From Deltaproteobacteria bacterium (GTDB lineage Bacteria > Desulfobacterota > Desulfobacteria > Desulfobacterales > Desulfosalsimonadaceae): a stretch of DNA of 64,000 nt. Under the pieces are notes generated by a model, which had not been told where the DNA came from, did not search any database, and worked only from the letters and a program-made list of their open reading frames with translations. Each line of letters opens with the position of its first letter. The first letter of the stretch is position 1. Made by a program: the position numbers and the translations under genes. The stretch lies in assembly GCA_013151835.1 (NCBI GenBank), contig JAADHK010000097.1, forward strand, positions 38,620 through 102,619, given 5' to 3'. Below, piece by piece: positions 9,476-18,708 of this stretch.

Positions 9476-10332
9476 TTGATCTCCTGTTCCATGATCCGGT
9501 CCGGGACAGCCGGCGCAGGGCCGGGGTCTTTTGAGACAACCGGAGCAGGGGATGTCAATACAGGGTGCTGTGCGGCTTTAACCGTTTTTTTAATACCGGC
9601 AAGTTCCGAACGGATTGCGGAAACTTCACGGGCATGGAGAGTCTCGGCCCGGTCAATGCGCCCGCTCATTTCCTTTTTCAAGGCATCAATGGCGGCGCTC
9701 ATCTGTTTTTTGTCAATGGTCGATTGTGAAATAGTGTTGATACGGGAGGATAGTTCTTTTATTCGGTTTTGTTGGGTTGCAATAGTATCTGCGCTTGTTT
9801 TAAGCTCCTTGATAGCGCTATCCGTGGCAGCCAGATGTTTGTCAATGCGGATTGTTTCCTTGTCGGTTTTGGCCTTAATTTTTTTAAGAGATGAATCAAG
9901 TCGTGAGAGCCGTTTTTTGATTGCAACAAGACTGCCGACCGATTTTTTTAAAGACGCGGTTTCCCTTGAAAGCCTGTGAATGTCCTCTTTATCCCTTTTA
10001 ATATGAGACTCAAGCGCATCGGTCTTTTTTTGCAGATCTTTTCCTATGCTGTTGAGATTTTTTGTAATACCGTCAAGTCTGTCTCCAACGCCGCTGGAAA
10101 CGGTCTTGATCCTGGTTTCGCCGGCCTTTGTAATGGCGTTTATCCTTGAGCCCAGGTTCAGGAAAACAAAGAGGATTAGTGCAAGAATGGCCACGAAAAC
10201 AAGGACGAGCGCGATTGACGGGGACCGGCCCAGATCCGCAATCCCGGCGTCCGGGAGCAGGGCGTCTGTTTCCGCCGCTTCGTCGTTTTCATCAAGGTCT
10301 ATTTTAAAGCCTTCCGGTTTGCCGGTATCCAT
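9472..10332 (-). CDS. single-pass membrane protein with long coiled coil, unknown function
   Basis: I do not recognise a family. The roughly 286-residue protein has an acidic cytoplasmic N-terminus, one strong transmembrane segment (SIALVLVFVAILALILFVFL, about residues 38-57), then about 190 residues rich in Lys, Ser, Asp and Leu with heptad spacing, and a Pro-rich tail (APVVSKDPGPAPAVP). This is the layout of an anchored periplasmic or cytoplasmic coiled-coil spacer. I chose the MDTGKPEG start at 10332. The alternative upstream ATG at 10383 lies within guaA. It sits between guaA and larB with a 4-base overlap to larB. Confidence 0.75.
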   Translation of the reverse strand: MDTGKPEGFKIDLDENDEAAETDALLPDAGIADLGRSPSIALVLVFVAILALILFVFLNLGSRINAITKAGETRIKTVSSGVGDRLDGITKNLNSIGKDLQKKTDALESHIKRDKEDIHRLSRETASLKKSVGSLVAIKKRLSRLDSSLKKIKAKTDKETIRIDKHLAATDSAIKELKTSADTIATQQNRIKELSSRINTISQSTIDKKQMSAAIDALKKEMSGRIDRAETLHAREVSAIRSELAGIKKTVKAAQHPVLTSPAPVVSKDPGPAPAVPDRIMEQEIK

Positions 10333-10339
10333 TGTATAT

Positions 10340-11869
10340 CTATTCCCATTCGATTGTTCCGGGAGGCTTGGAACTGATATCATACACCACCCGGTTCACA
10401 CCCGTAACCTCGTTTATAATCCTGCCGGATATGGATGCCAGAAGCTTGTGAGGAAGTCTTGCCCAGTCGGCGGTCATGGCGTCCCTGCTCGTTACCGCCC
10501 GGATGGCTGCAATGTTTTCATAGGTCCGTTTGTCGCCCATTACGCCTACGCTTTTTAGGGGAAGGAGTACGGCAAAGGACTGCCACAGCTTCCGATAATA
10601 TCCGGCGGCCTTGATTTCCTCAAGCAGGATCGAATCAACGTTTCTGAGCACTAAAAGTCGTTTTTTCGTTATTTCCCCTATGATGCGGATGCCGAGACCG
10701 GGCCCGGGAAAAGGCTGCCTCCAGATCAGTTCATCCGGCATGCCCAGGGCCTTGCCCAGGGCCCTGACCTCATCCTTGAACAGGAATTTCAAGGGCTCGA
10801 TCAGCTTTAGCTTCATTTTTTTGGGAAGTCCGCCGACGTTGTGGTGTGATTTAATGACTGACGACGGGCCCCCGAATGTGGATTGCGATTCAATTATATC
10901 CGGGTACAAAGTGCCTTGGGCCAGAAACCGGGCGCCCTTTATTTTTTTTGCCTCGGCCTCGAATACGTCCATGAATATTTTTCCGATGATCTTTCGCTTT
11001 TTTTCCGGGTCCGTAACGCCTGACAAGGCGGCCAGAAAGGCATCTGAAGCATTGACAAACCGGATATTGAGGTGAAGGTGCCGTGCGAAAATCTTTTTCA
11101 GCCGGGTCGCCTCGTTTTTGCGCAGCAGGCCGTTATCAACGAAAATACAGGTCAGGCGGTCGCCGATGGCCTTGTGGATCAGAATTGCCGTTACCGAGGA
11201 ATCGACTCCGCCGCTGAGTCCCAGAATAACCTGTTTGTCCCCGGCAGTTGCGCGTATCCGTTCAACAGCTTCATCCGCAAAGGATTTCATGGTCCAGGAA
11301 CGTTTGCATTCGCAGATATCGAACAAAAAATTTTTCAGCATTTTTTTCCCTGCGGGCGTATGCTCTACTTCGGGATGAAACTGGAGGCCGAAGATTCGCT
11401 GCTCAGTATTCGCTATGGCCGCAATGGGGGTGTTTGCCGTTTTTGCCAATGGCGAATATCCGCGGGGAAGGGCGCTGATCGAATCACCGTGGCTCATCCA
11501 GCATTGTAGCGGCGAATCAATTCCCTTGAAAAGCTCATTGTCACGCGTCACTTCAAGTTGTGCGAATCCGTATTCGCGCTTGGGCGATTGTTTTACGGAA
11601 CCGCCCATGACATGTACCAGAAACTGCATGCCGTAACAGATGCCGAGAACCGGTATGCCCAGCTCAAAAATAGCAGGGTCGGCCTTTGGGCTCTTTTTTT
11701 CATAAATGCTCGAAGGTCCGCCTGAAAGTATTATCCCGTCCGGATTTAATTCCCGTAGCCGGGCGACCGTGATGTCCGGGGGTTCAATCCGGCAATAGAC
11801 GCGGCATTCGCGTACCCGCCGCGCGATCAACTGGTTGTATTGCGATCCAAAGTCTATAATGATGATCAT
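10340..11869 (-). CDS. guaA: GMP synthase (glutamine-hydrolysing)
   Basis: GuaA converts XMP to GMP with glutamine as nitrogen donor. The 509-residue protein has an N-terminal class I amidotransferase with nucleophile Cys78 in GICYG and the His/Glu pair in FHPEVEHT. The ATP pyrophosphatase domain has the PP-loop [10 protein letters not shown] near residue 220. The C-terminal dimerisation domain ends [14 protein letters not shown], the expected terminus. It is the first gene of a minus-strand run leading to dacB. No guaB is adjacent. Confidence 0.97.
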   Translation of the reverse strand: MIIIIDFGSQYNQLIARRVRECRVYCRIEPPDITVARLRELNPDGIILSGGPSSIYEKKSPKADPAIFELGIPVLGICYGMQFLVHVMGGSVKQSPKREYGFAQLEVTRDNELFKGIDSPLQCWMSHGDSISALPRGYSPLAKTANTPIAAIANTEQRIFGLQFHPEVEHTPAGKKMLKNFLFDICECKRSWTMKSFADEAVERIRATAGDKQVILGLSGGVDSSVTAILIHKAIGDRLTCIFVDNGLLRKNEATRLKKIFARHLHLNIRFVNASDAFLAALSGVTDPEKKRKIIGKIFMDVFEAEAKKIKGARFLAQGTLYPDIIESQSTFGGPSSVIKSHHNVGGLPKKMKLKLIEPLKFLFKDEVRALGKALGMPDELIWRQPFPGPGLGIRIIGEITKKRLLVLRNVDSILLEEIKAAGYYRKLWQSFAVLLPLKSVGVMGDKRTYENIAAIRAVTSRDAMTADWARLPHKLLASISGRIINEVTGVNRVVYDISSKPPGTIEWE

Positions 11870-12052
11870 AAGTTTTATCCCGTGAGAATACGCCTGAAAT
11901 AATAATGAGGGACGAAGGACGCCGGATCACACACCCTTATGCGGGAATGCAGGCCCAACCGGTCGCCGGTCCTGTAAAATTTAGGTTTGATTAGACAATA
12001 CGAATATGTTAAACGGCCGTAAAAAGTCAATCTTAAATTGCAAACAAATCAA

Positions 12053-12835
12053 ATGACGGCAGACAATAAAATCATAATCCAGATATATGAAATCCAGACT
12101 CCGGACGAAGCCGAAGCCATGATCGAACTCGGGGTTGATCATGTTGGGAGTGTTGTCCTCCCGGAAATGGGCCGGAAAAACCCGGACCTTGTGGAAACAA
12201 TGCGTCTGGTCGAAGATTCCCCGGCAAAAAGCTGCCTTATTCCGCTCTTTGCCGATTCTGACCGGATTTCCCTGGCCATTGATGATTGCCGCCCGGACAT
12301 CGTTCATCTCTGCGACGCCGTTACAGGCGGTCCCGGGGACTGGGAACGGGCCTGCGGCTACATGATATCCGTTCAGGCGACGATCCGGGAACGATTTCCC
12401 GGGGTCTTGATCATGCGGACAATCCCGATTCCGCCCGAGGGTATAAAAAGCCCCGTCCCCGTCATGGAACTGGCCCGTTATTTCGAGCCCCTTTCGGATT
12501 TTTTCCTCGCGGACACCGTGCTGCCGGTAGATTGCGGGCCGCAGTCCGGGGCTCAACCGGTCAACGGTTTTGTGGGAATCACGGGGAAAACCTGTGACCG
12601 GAATACGGCAAAACGTTTGGTGGAAAACGCGGCGATTCCGGTTATCCTTGCGGGCGGCCTCCACGGGGGAAATGTTTATAGCGCCGTAAAAGCGATCGGC
12701 CCTGCAGGGGTTGATTCCTGCACCCTGACAAACGAGATGGATCTGCGGGGAATGCCGGTACGATTTAAAAAGGACAGGAGCAGGGTGGCTCGGTTTGTAT
12801 CCGAAGCCGGACGCGCAGCAGTGATGGCTTTGTAA
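12053..12835 (+). CDS. TrpF-like TIM-barrel protein of uncertain function
   Basis: The product is about 260 residues and resembles phosphoribosylanthranilate isomerase in its C-terminal half: GFVGITGKTCDRNTAKRLVE, then VILAGGLHGGNVYSAVKAIGPAGVDSCT. The N-terminal catalytic Cys region of TrpF (KICG) is replaced by IIIQIYEI, so standard isomerase activity is doubtful. No other trp gene is near. The last four codons and the TAA stop come from a mobile repeat starting at 12822, so the natural C-terminus may have been cut or replaced. ATG 12053 is preferred to the TTG at 12038; neither has a strong ribosome site. Confidence 0.6.
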   Translation: MTADNKIIIQIYEIQTPDEAEAMIELGVDHVGSVVLPEMGRKNPDLVETMRLVEDSPAKSCLIPLFADSDRISLAIDDCRPDIVHLCDAVTGGPGDWERACGYMISVQATIRERFPGVLIMRTIPIPPEGIKSPVPVMELARYFEPLSDFFLADTVLPVDCGPQSGAQPVNGFVGITGKTCDRNTAKRLVENAAIPVILAGGLHGGNVYSAVKAIGPAGVDSCTLTNEMDLRGMPVRFKKDRSRVARFVSEAGRAAVMAL

Positions 12836-12940
12836 AAAGCCCAATTTTGGCGTTGCGCTGCATCCCGAGGACATTCGACGTACGAAAAGTACGCCTCATT
12901 TCTCGGGATTTGCGCGCCTTGAACTTTTTACTTTGCCATT
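12822..12940. mobile_element. MITE-like element B (related to family A)
   Basis: This 119-bp element begins TGATGGCTTTGTAAAAAG and ends with the inverted counterpart ...CTTTTTACTTTGCCATT. The terminal repeats share the TGATGGC-N3-GTAAAAAG pattern with family A. The middle holds a hairpin around CGTACgaaaaGTACG, itself inside a longer TCCCGAGG/CTCGGGA stem. Its left end lies inside the 3' end of the TrpF-like gene and supplies the stop codon. No clear target duplication is seen. Only one copy is present in the window. Confidence 0.7.
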
Positions 12941-12947
12941 TAATTAA

Positions 12948-13109
12948 TGATGGCGTCGTAAAAAGTCCCATCTACTGCGTTGTAGCGGGTCGCGAAATAC
13001 TCGGAATACTATATGTATGCCTCCGCTTTCGCGACACACTACGCCTTGTATATGGAACTTTCTACTTAGCCATCGTAACCGGGGTGCCTGACTTTTTACG
13101 AGATCATCA
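12948..13109 (+). mobile_element. MITE-like element A, copy 1
   Basis: A 162-bp non-coding element. Left end TGATGGCGTCGTAAAAAGTC pairs with right end GACTTTTTACGAGATCATCA (17 of 20 positions). It is flanked by the 5-bp direct repeat ATTAA (12943-12947 and 13110-13114). Internally it folds into a long imperfect hairpin built on GTCGCGAAA/TTTCGCGAC with ATAC-tatat-GTAT at the tip. A nested subterminal copy of the end (CTTTCTACTTAGCCATC) lies near its right side. It sits right after element B, and its right end is about 25 bases before the efp start. Confidence 0.85.
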
Positions 13110-13134
13110 ATTAATAACAGGAGAATAGAATCAT

Positions 13135-13698
13135 ATGTATGAATCAGGAGATTTGAGAAAAGGCTTGAAGATCGAGATAGACGGTGACCCCTATGTGATC
13201 GTCGGGTTCCAGTTTGTAAAGCCGGGTAAGGGCCAGGCCCTTTATAAATGTAAACTGAAAAATATGATTTCCGGAGTTCAGTTCGACCGGACATACCGGT
13301 CGGGCGAGAAATTTAATCCCGCAGCCCTTGAGGAACAGGACATGGAATATCTCTATACGGACGGCGACCACTATCATTTCATGAACAACTCCACCTATGA
13401 CCAGGAGTCGATGACCGCCGAGCAGATCGGAGATGACATTAAGTTTCTCAAGGAAAATACGACATGCTCTGTTTTACTCTTTGATGGCCGGCCCATTGCA
13501 GTGTCTTTGCCGAATTTCATGGAGCTTACAATCGTAAAGGCCGATCCCTGGGCGAAGGGAGACACTGCGTCCGGAAGCAGCAAACCGGCCACCCTGGAGA
13601 CGGGCCTTGAGATACAGGTGCCCCCTTTCATCGAAGAAGGGGAGATGGTCCGTATCGATACGCGCACGGGCCAGTATGTGGAGCGGGTTAAGAAATAA
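13135..13698 (+). CDS. efp: elongation factor P
   Basis: EF-P relieves ribosome stalling at polyproline stretches. The 187-residue protein has three beta-barrel domains. The modification loop is KPGKGQA with Lys32 at its tip, which matches the lysine that EpmA/EpmB-type systems modify. The C-terminal signature (EEGEMVRIDTRTGQYVERVK) is complete. AGGAGAATAG precedes the ATG. Mobile element A copy 1 lies immediately upstream, so the native promoter is either inside the element or displaced. Confidence 0.96.
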   Translation: MYESGDLRKGLKIEIDGDPYVIVGFQFVKPGKGQALYKCKLKNMISGVQFDRTYRSGEKFNPAALEEQDMEYLYTDGDHYHFMNNSTYDQESMTAEQIGDDIKFLKENTTCSVLLFDGRPIAVSLPNFMELTIVKADPWAKGDTASGSSKPATLETGLEIQVPPFIEEGEMVRIDTRTGQYVERVKK

Positions 13699-13713
13699 TC
13701 CCACTTTTTTTGC

Positions 13714-13777
13714 TTGACTTTTCGGGAATTGTCCTGATAGTGAATGAATCTTCATTCATTGAATGAAGCCTCATTCA
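13714..13777 (+). promoter_or_regulatory. promoter with two tandem FadR/TetR-type operators
   Basis: TTGACT at 13714-13719 and GATAGT at 13736-13741 (16-base spacer) form a good promoter. Directly downstream are two 18-bp palindromes of form TGAATGA-N4-TCATTCA at 13741-13758 and 13760-13777. The pattern matches the known operator of Bacillus FadR (YsiA), a TetR-family acyl-CoA-responsive repressor. Overlap with the -10 and start region predicts repression of the following TetR gene and perhaps the whole fatty-acid operon. Confidence 0.8.
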
Positions 13778-13884
13778 CATTGTGGTAGTTTATCGGGAAT
13801 TTTTATGGTTAAGCAGGAACCATCCCCGAGCATGAACAACAGGCCGATTTTTTAAACCTGCTCAGGAGGTATTTTCACGATAAC

Positions 13885-14496
13885 GTGATGAAACCGATGA
13901 AAACAGATCAGCAGAATGCCAAGTACCATCGCATCCTCGAGGCGGCCATAAAGGTCTTTGCCGAACAGGGCTTTCATAATTCCACCATATCCCAGGTGGC
14001 AAGGGAGGCCGGGGTCGCGGATGGCACCATTTATCTTTATTTTAAAAACAAAACCGACATCCTTTCACATTTTTTTACATACAAATCCCGTCTGGTCTTT
14101 GACCGTTTTCGCGAAGTCGTGGACCAGGCAGGAAGCGCCGAAGACAAGCTCCGCAGCCTTGTTTATAGGCATTTGACGGAGTTTCAGAGGGATCGGAACA
14201 TGGCCGTTGTCTTCCAGTGCGAGGCGCTGATGTCCCGCTATGTTAACGAAGAATACATCCGTGAAATCACAAAAAACTATTTTTCAATATTAGATGAAAT
14301 CATACGCCAGGGACAGGCAGAAGGGAGCGTCAGGAAAGAACTGCCAAGGGGTCTTGTGAAACGATTTATCCTCGGAGCTGTAAACGAGGTGATCAATACG
14401 TGGGTGGTGACAGGCGGAAAGACCGATATTTCGAAGATGGTCGATCCTTTGACCGAGCTTTTTTTCGAGGGTCTCGGGGCACCACATGCAACTTGA
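13885..14496 (+). CDS. TetR-family regulator, probable fatty-acid degradation repressor (FadR-like)
   Basis: The 203-residue protein has an N-terminal TetR helix-turn-helix (FAEQGFHNSTISQVAREAGVADGTIYLYFKNK, about residues 22-55) and a helical ligand domain. The two palindromes in its own promoter and the acyl-CoA dehydrogenase/ETF genes that follow point to control of beta-oxidation by acyl-CoA, as in the Bacillus lcfA-fadR-fadB-etfBA operon; this is inference from context. The start could be GTG 13885 or ATG 13888. An AGGAGG lies rather far upstream (13864-13869). Confidence 0.88.
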   Translation: MMKPMKTDQQNAKYHRILEAAIKVFAEQGFHNSTISQVAREAGVADGTIYLYFKNKTDILSHFFTYKSRLVFDRFREVVDQAGSAEDKLRSLVYRHLTEFQRDRNMAVVFQCEALMSRYVNEEYIREITKNYFSILDEIIRQGQAEGSVRKELPRGLVKRFILGAVNEVINTWVVTGGKTDISKMVDPLTELFFEGLGAPHAT

Positions 14497-14669
14497 CCGG
14501 CACGATGATTTTCGTATGACCCGGGTTTAATGACCCGGTGAAACGGATAAATAAAGATTGACCTGAGCGGTTGGCTGTCAGCAATTAGCCGTTAAAAGCC
14601 GACCGCATAGATTGAAAATTTATGTGAAATATTTATGGCAATAATTTTATAACGCAAAGGAGAGATGAA

Positions 14670-16481
14670 ATGGCGCAGCAGATCGCGGACCGCAGGGATG
14701 TCGATTTCGTCCTGCATGAACAATTGAACGTGGCCGAACTCAGCAAACATGAAAAGTATGCGGAGTTTAACAAAAAGACCGTGGACCTGATCGTATCCGA
14801 GGCCCGGAACCTGGCCGTAAAGGAGATACTTCCGACCCGCAAGGAGGGAGATGATGAAGGGGTTAAATTCGAAAACGGCGAGGTGATCGTCCCGGAATGT
14901 TTTCGCAAGCCCTTTGAACTGCTTAGGGAGGGCGAATGGACGGCCATGCCCGAAGACCCGGAATGGGGCGGCCAGGGCATGCCGCGTGCCGTGACAATGG
15001 CGGCGGCCGAATATTTCAACGGCGCCAATTACGCATTCATGATGTATTCCGGTCTGACCCACGGAGCCGGAAAACTCGTCGAGGCATTCGGCACGGATGA
15101 GCAAAAAAAGCTCTATCTTAAAAAACTCTTTACCAGTGAATGGGGCGGGACCATGCTTTTGACAGAGCCCGAGGCAGGTTCCGACGTGGGCGCCCTGACC
15201 ACAAAGGCCGTGAAAAACGACGACGGCACTTATTCCATCACCGGCCAGAAGATTTTTATTTCAAGCGGTGATCACGACCTGGTTGAAAACATTCTGCATC
15301 CCGTCCTGGCCCGTATCGAGGGTGCGCCTGCCGGAACCAAGGGAATCTCTTTGTTCGCGGTTCCCAAGTATCGCGTGAATCCGGATGGAAGCATTGGCGA
15401 ATTTAATGATGTCAAGTGCGTCGGTATCGAGGAAAAAATGGGCATCCACGGCAACGCCACCTGCACCATGTCCCTGGGTGAAAAAGGGGAGTGCCTCGGA
15501 ACCCTGCTCGGCGACGAGAACAAGGGGATGCGGGCCATGTTCCTCATGATGAACGAAGCCCGCCTCCTGGTCGGCATGCAGGGATACTCCTGCGCCACGG
15601 CTTCCTACATAAACTCGGTCAACTATGCCAAGGAGCGCCTTCAGGGCAGAAATCTTCTCAAGATGCTGGACAAGGATGCGCCTGCCGTTCCGATTATACA
15701 GCACCCGGATGTCCGCCGCATGCTTTTGACCATGAAGGTGTATGTCGAGGGCATCAGGAGCCTTCTTTACTACGTGGGCTGGCTGGAAGACAAGGCCGAC
15801 ACCGTCGATGACGAGGCTGAAAAGGACAAATGTCATGGGCTCATTGATATTCTGATTCCTATTGCCAAGGGCTATGTTACTGATCGTGCGTTTGATGTTT
15901 GCAGCCTTGGGATGCAGGTGTACGGGGGATACGGGTACATCAAGGAATACCCGCAGGAACAGCTCCTGCGCGATTGCCGGATCACCATGATTTACGAGGG
16001 GGCCAACGGTATCCAGTCCATGGATCTCCTGGGCCGTAAGCTCGGCATGAAAAAGGGTAAACTCGTGATGGATCTCATGGGAGAGATAATGGTGGCCATC
16101 TCCGCAGGAAAGGTTGATGAAAAAACAAAGGCCTTTGCGGAAAAGGTGGAGCAGGCATTGAATAAACTGGGCGAGGTCGCCATGCATCTCGGCAAGACCG
16201 CCATGTCCGAAAAAATACTCGATGCATTTGCATTTTCCTACCCCTTCATGGAAGTCTGCGGAGACGTTGTCATGGCCTGGATGTTGCTTTGGAGGGCAAA
16301 TGTAGCCGCCGGGGCAATCGAAAAAGCCAAGAAAAAGGATGTTGCCTTTTATGACGGCCAGCTCAAAAGCGCCCAGTTCTTCTGCAACACTATCCTGCCC
16401 ACCACCCTGGGCAAGATGAACGCGATCCTGGCGACCGACAGCGCGATCATGGATATTGACGAGGCATCTTTTAACGGATAA
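14670..16481 (+). CDS. acyl-CoA dehydrogenase
   Basis: This FAD enzyme performs the first oxidation of acyl-CoA and passes electrons to ETF. At 603 residues it belongs to the longer type with N- and C-terminal extensions around the catalytic core. Visible motifs are LTEPEAGSDVGAL (FAD and substrate loop), QVYGGYGYIKEYP, and the catalytic base Glu443 in MIYEGANGIQ. The C-terminal helical extension covers about residues 470-603. AAGGAGAGATGAA precedes the ATG. The following genes (Fe-S oxidoreductase, etfBA) provide its electron path. Chain-length preference cannot be read. Confidence 0.93.
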   Translation: MAQQIADRRDVDFVLHEQLNVAELSKHEKYAEFNKKTVDLIVSEARNLAVKEILPTRKEGDDEGVKFENGEVIVPECFRKPFELLREGEWTAMPEDPEWGGQGMPRAVTMAAAEYFNGANYAFMMYSGLTHGAGKLVEAFGTDEQKKLYLKKLFTSEWGGTMLLTEPEAGSDVGALTTKAVKNDDGTYSITGQKIFISSGDHDLVENILHPVLARIEGAPAGTKGISLFAVPKYRVNPDGSIGEFNDVKCVGIEEKMGIHGNATCTMSLGEKGECLGTLLGDENKGMRAMFLMMNEARLLVGMQGYSCATASYINSVNYAKERLQGRNLLKMLDKDAPAVPIIQHPDVRRMLLTMKVYVEGIRSLLYYVGWLEDKADTVDDEAEKDKCHGLIDILIPIAKGYVTDRAFDVCSLGMQVYGGYGYIKEYPQEQLLRDCRITMIYEGANGIQSMDLLGRKLGMKKGKLVMDLMGEIMVAISAGKVDEKTKAFAEKVEQALNKLGEVAMHLGKTAMSEKILDAFAFSYPFMEVCGDVVMAWMLLWRANVAAGAIEKAKKKDVAFYDGQLKSAQFFCNTILPTTLGKMNAILATDSAIMDIDEASFNG

Positions 16482-16564
16482 AAAAGCGATGACCGCGAGG
16501 CGGGGAACCGGTCCGCATGGGCCGCTTCCCCGTAATAACGGTCCGCCTGAATATGAGGTCGATT

Positions 16565-18634
16565 ATGGACTCTTTACTGCTTTCACCCGCGACGTACAAA
16601 CTTTTCGGTTTTTTCCCGATGGTAATCTTTTCCGTGTTGATTCCGGTGGCCGCGATTGCGCTGTTTACATTTATCCTGGCAAAAAGGCTCGCGCCCATTG
16701 TCCGAGCAAAACCGGATTTCAGGTTTGACCGCCCCGTGGAGCGGGTTATAAACGTTATTAAGATATGGCTGGGCCAGTATCGTCACCCGAGATACATGGT
16801 TGCCGGCGTTATTCACATGACAATTTTTTTCGGTTTTTTAATCCTTTCAATCCGTTCCACCGAGCTGGTTTTCAAGGGAATCAAGGAAGGTTTTATCTTT
16901 CCGGGCCTTGGCGGGATTCTTGGGCATATTTATTACACGCTCAAGGATTATGCATCAACCGCCGTTTTTATCGCGGCCGTGGTGGCATTTATACGTCGCG
17001 CCTGGTTCCGGCCGTCAAGGTATAGCTATCCGGATTCCTACGGCGAGGATCATACCTGGGAGGCTCTGCTGGTCCTGGGTTTCATCATGACCCTGATGGT
17101 CTCGGAAAGTCTTTATGAGGCCGTGGCCGTGGCCCAGCAGGTGCATGCCGGCATAAGTCCGGATTTTATTTCACCGCTCACCCTTGGATGGTTTTTTGAA
17201 AAAATCTCCGTCCATGCCGGACGATCCACTTTACAATCACTTCATATAATATCGTATTACGTGCATGACCTCACCTTTTTCACTTTTCTCTGCTTTCTGC
17301 CCCTTGGCAAGCATTTTCATGTCATCACCTCTCTTTTCAACGTTTATTTCATGCGTCTTGAAAGAGGAAATATCCGACCGGTGCGCTATGGAGTGAGCGA
17401 CGAGGAACTGGATGACCTGGAATCTTTCGGGGTCAAGAAATACGATGATTTTACCTGGAAGGATATTCTCGATTTTTATACCTGCGCGGATTGCGGGCGT
17501 TGCTCGGACCAGTGCCCGGCCAATTTCGTGGGCCGGCCCCTTTCGCCACGGTTCATTAGTTTAAAAGGCAGAGATTTCGCCTTTGAACACTATTCCCTCT
17601 TTTCTGATTTCACCAAAAGAGATGAGGAACTCATCGGAACGATTTACTCTGAAGATGAGATCTGGTCATGTACCACCTGCGGGGCCTGCGAGCAGGAGTG
17701 CCCCATAGGGATCGAGTATATCAATAAGATCGTTGATTTGCGGCGTGGAATGGTGGATGACGGAAATGTGCCCCAGACGCTTCAAAAACCGCTCCAGTCC
17801 CTTGGAAAGCGCGGCAATCCCTATGGGAAGCTTGAAAAGAAACGGGCCGACTGGACAAAGGAATTAGAGGATTTCGAGGTAAAGATCCTGGACAAGAAAG
17901 AGACTGCGGACACCCTGTATTTTGTGGATTCCGTAACCTCCTATGACGAGCGGATGCAGTCAATCGCAAAGGCCACGGCGACGATTTTAAACCGCGCCGG
18001 GGTCGATTTCGGTATTCTGGGTAAAAAGGAAAAGGATAGCGCAAACGAGGTCCGGAGATTTGGGGAGGAGATGCTTTTCCAGGATCTAAGGGACCGGAAT
18101 ACGGATGCGATTCTCGATTCGGGTGTGAGTCGGATTGTAACCGCCGACCCCCATGCTCTTAATGCCCTGAAGCATGAATATAAAGACCTGCCGCCGGTTG
18201 AGCATATCAGCCAGTTCATGGCGCGCAGCATCGCCGAGGGCAGGATCAGGTTGAAGGGGATTTGCCCCGAGGAGCCGGGCAAGGTATATACCTATCACGA
18301 TCCCTGCTATCTGGGCCGTCACAATTCGGTTTACGATGATCCTAGAGAGGTTATCGACGCGATTGCCGGCATTCGCCGGGTTGAGATGGTAAAGAGCCGC
18401 GACCGGTCGTTCTGCTGTTCAGGCGGCGGTTTGATGCTTTTTTATGAACCCGAGGAAGACGAACGTATGGGTGTTGTTCGTGTCAGGATGGCAAAGGAGG
18501 CCGGTGCAAATGTCATTGTTACGGCCTGCCCGTTCTGTTTGACAAACATCGAGGACGCCATAAAGGTCGCCGGTCTCGAAGGCGAGATGGAAGCGATTGA
18601 TCTTTGCGAACTCGTAGAGCAGCATTTGCAGTAA
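16565..18634 (+). CDS. membrane Fe-S oxidoreductase, probable ETF:(methyl)menaquinone oxidoreductase
   Basis: The product is about 689 residues. Five or so transmembrane helices (residues about 10-270, NarI-like with several His) are followed by two cysteine clusters, CADCGRCSDQCP and CTTCGACEQECPIG, for two 4Fe-4S centres. Two CCG-type domains follow (HDPCYLGRHN and FCCSGGG). This architecture matches the EMO family described in Geobacter and sulfate reducers, which carries electrons from ETF to menaquinone. Position between acyl-CoA dehydrogenase and etfBA supports that. ATG 16565 is chosen because GAGG lies just upstream; a longer frame from 16517 has no ribosome site. Confidence 0.88.
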   Translation: MDSLLLSPATYKLFGFFPMVIFSVLIPVAAIALFTFILAKRLAPIVRAKPDFRFDRPVERVINVIKIWLGQYRHPRYMVAGVIHMTIFFGFLILSIRSTELVFKGIKEGFIFPGLGGILGHIYYTLKDYASTAVFIAAVVAFIRRAWFRPSRYSYPDSYGEDHTWEALLVLGFIMTLMVSESLYEAVAVAQQVHAGISPDFISPLTLGWFFEKISVHAGRSTLQSLHIISYYVHDLTFFTFLCFLPLGKHFHVITSLFNVYFMRLERGNIRPVRYGVSDEELDDLESFGVKKYDDFTWKDILDFYTCADCGRCSDQCPANFVGRPLSPRFISLKGRDFAFEHYSLFSDFTKRDEELIGTIYSEDEIWSCTTCGACEQECPIGIEYINKIVDLRRGMVDDGNVPQTLQKPLQSLGKRGNPYGKLEKKRADWTKELEDFEVKILDKKETADTLYFVDSVTSYDERMQSIAKATATILNRAGVDFGILGKKEKDSANEVRRFGEEMLFQDLRDRNTDAILDSGVSRIVTADPHALNALKHEYKDLPPVEHISQFMARSIAEGRIRLKGICPEEPGKVYTYHDPCYLGRHNSVYDDPREVIDAIAGIRRVEMVKSRDRSFCCSGGGLMLFYEPEEDERMGVVRVRMAKEAGANVIVTACPFCLTNIEDAIKVAGLEGEMEAIDLCELVEQHLQ

Positions 18635-18708
18635 TGATCGGTTAGAATATATCATCAGGTATTACAATTCGTTTTTTTATTAACTTTTAAGCTTGGTGGG
18701 AGGAGCAT

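Noticed and set aside
11981..12874. 297-residue open frame antisense to the TrpF-like gene
   Set aside because: It has low-complexity, non-protein-like composition, and the plus-strand frame has clear TIM-barrel motifs.
12765..13108. Repeats read as a CRISPR array or as small coding genes (frames with repeated GLFTTPS)
   Set aside because: The two units are adjacent elements with different cores, not direct repeats with spacers, and the peptides are translations of the inverted ends.
15261..16187. 308-residue open frame antisense to the acyl-CoA dehydrogenase
   Set aside because: It lies wholly opposite a well-supported gene and shows no recognisable motifs; GC-rich codon structure explains the open frame.
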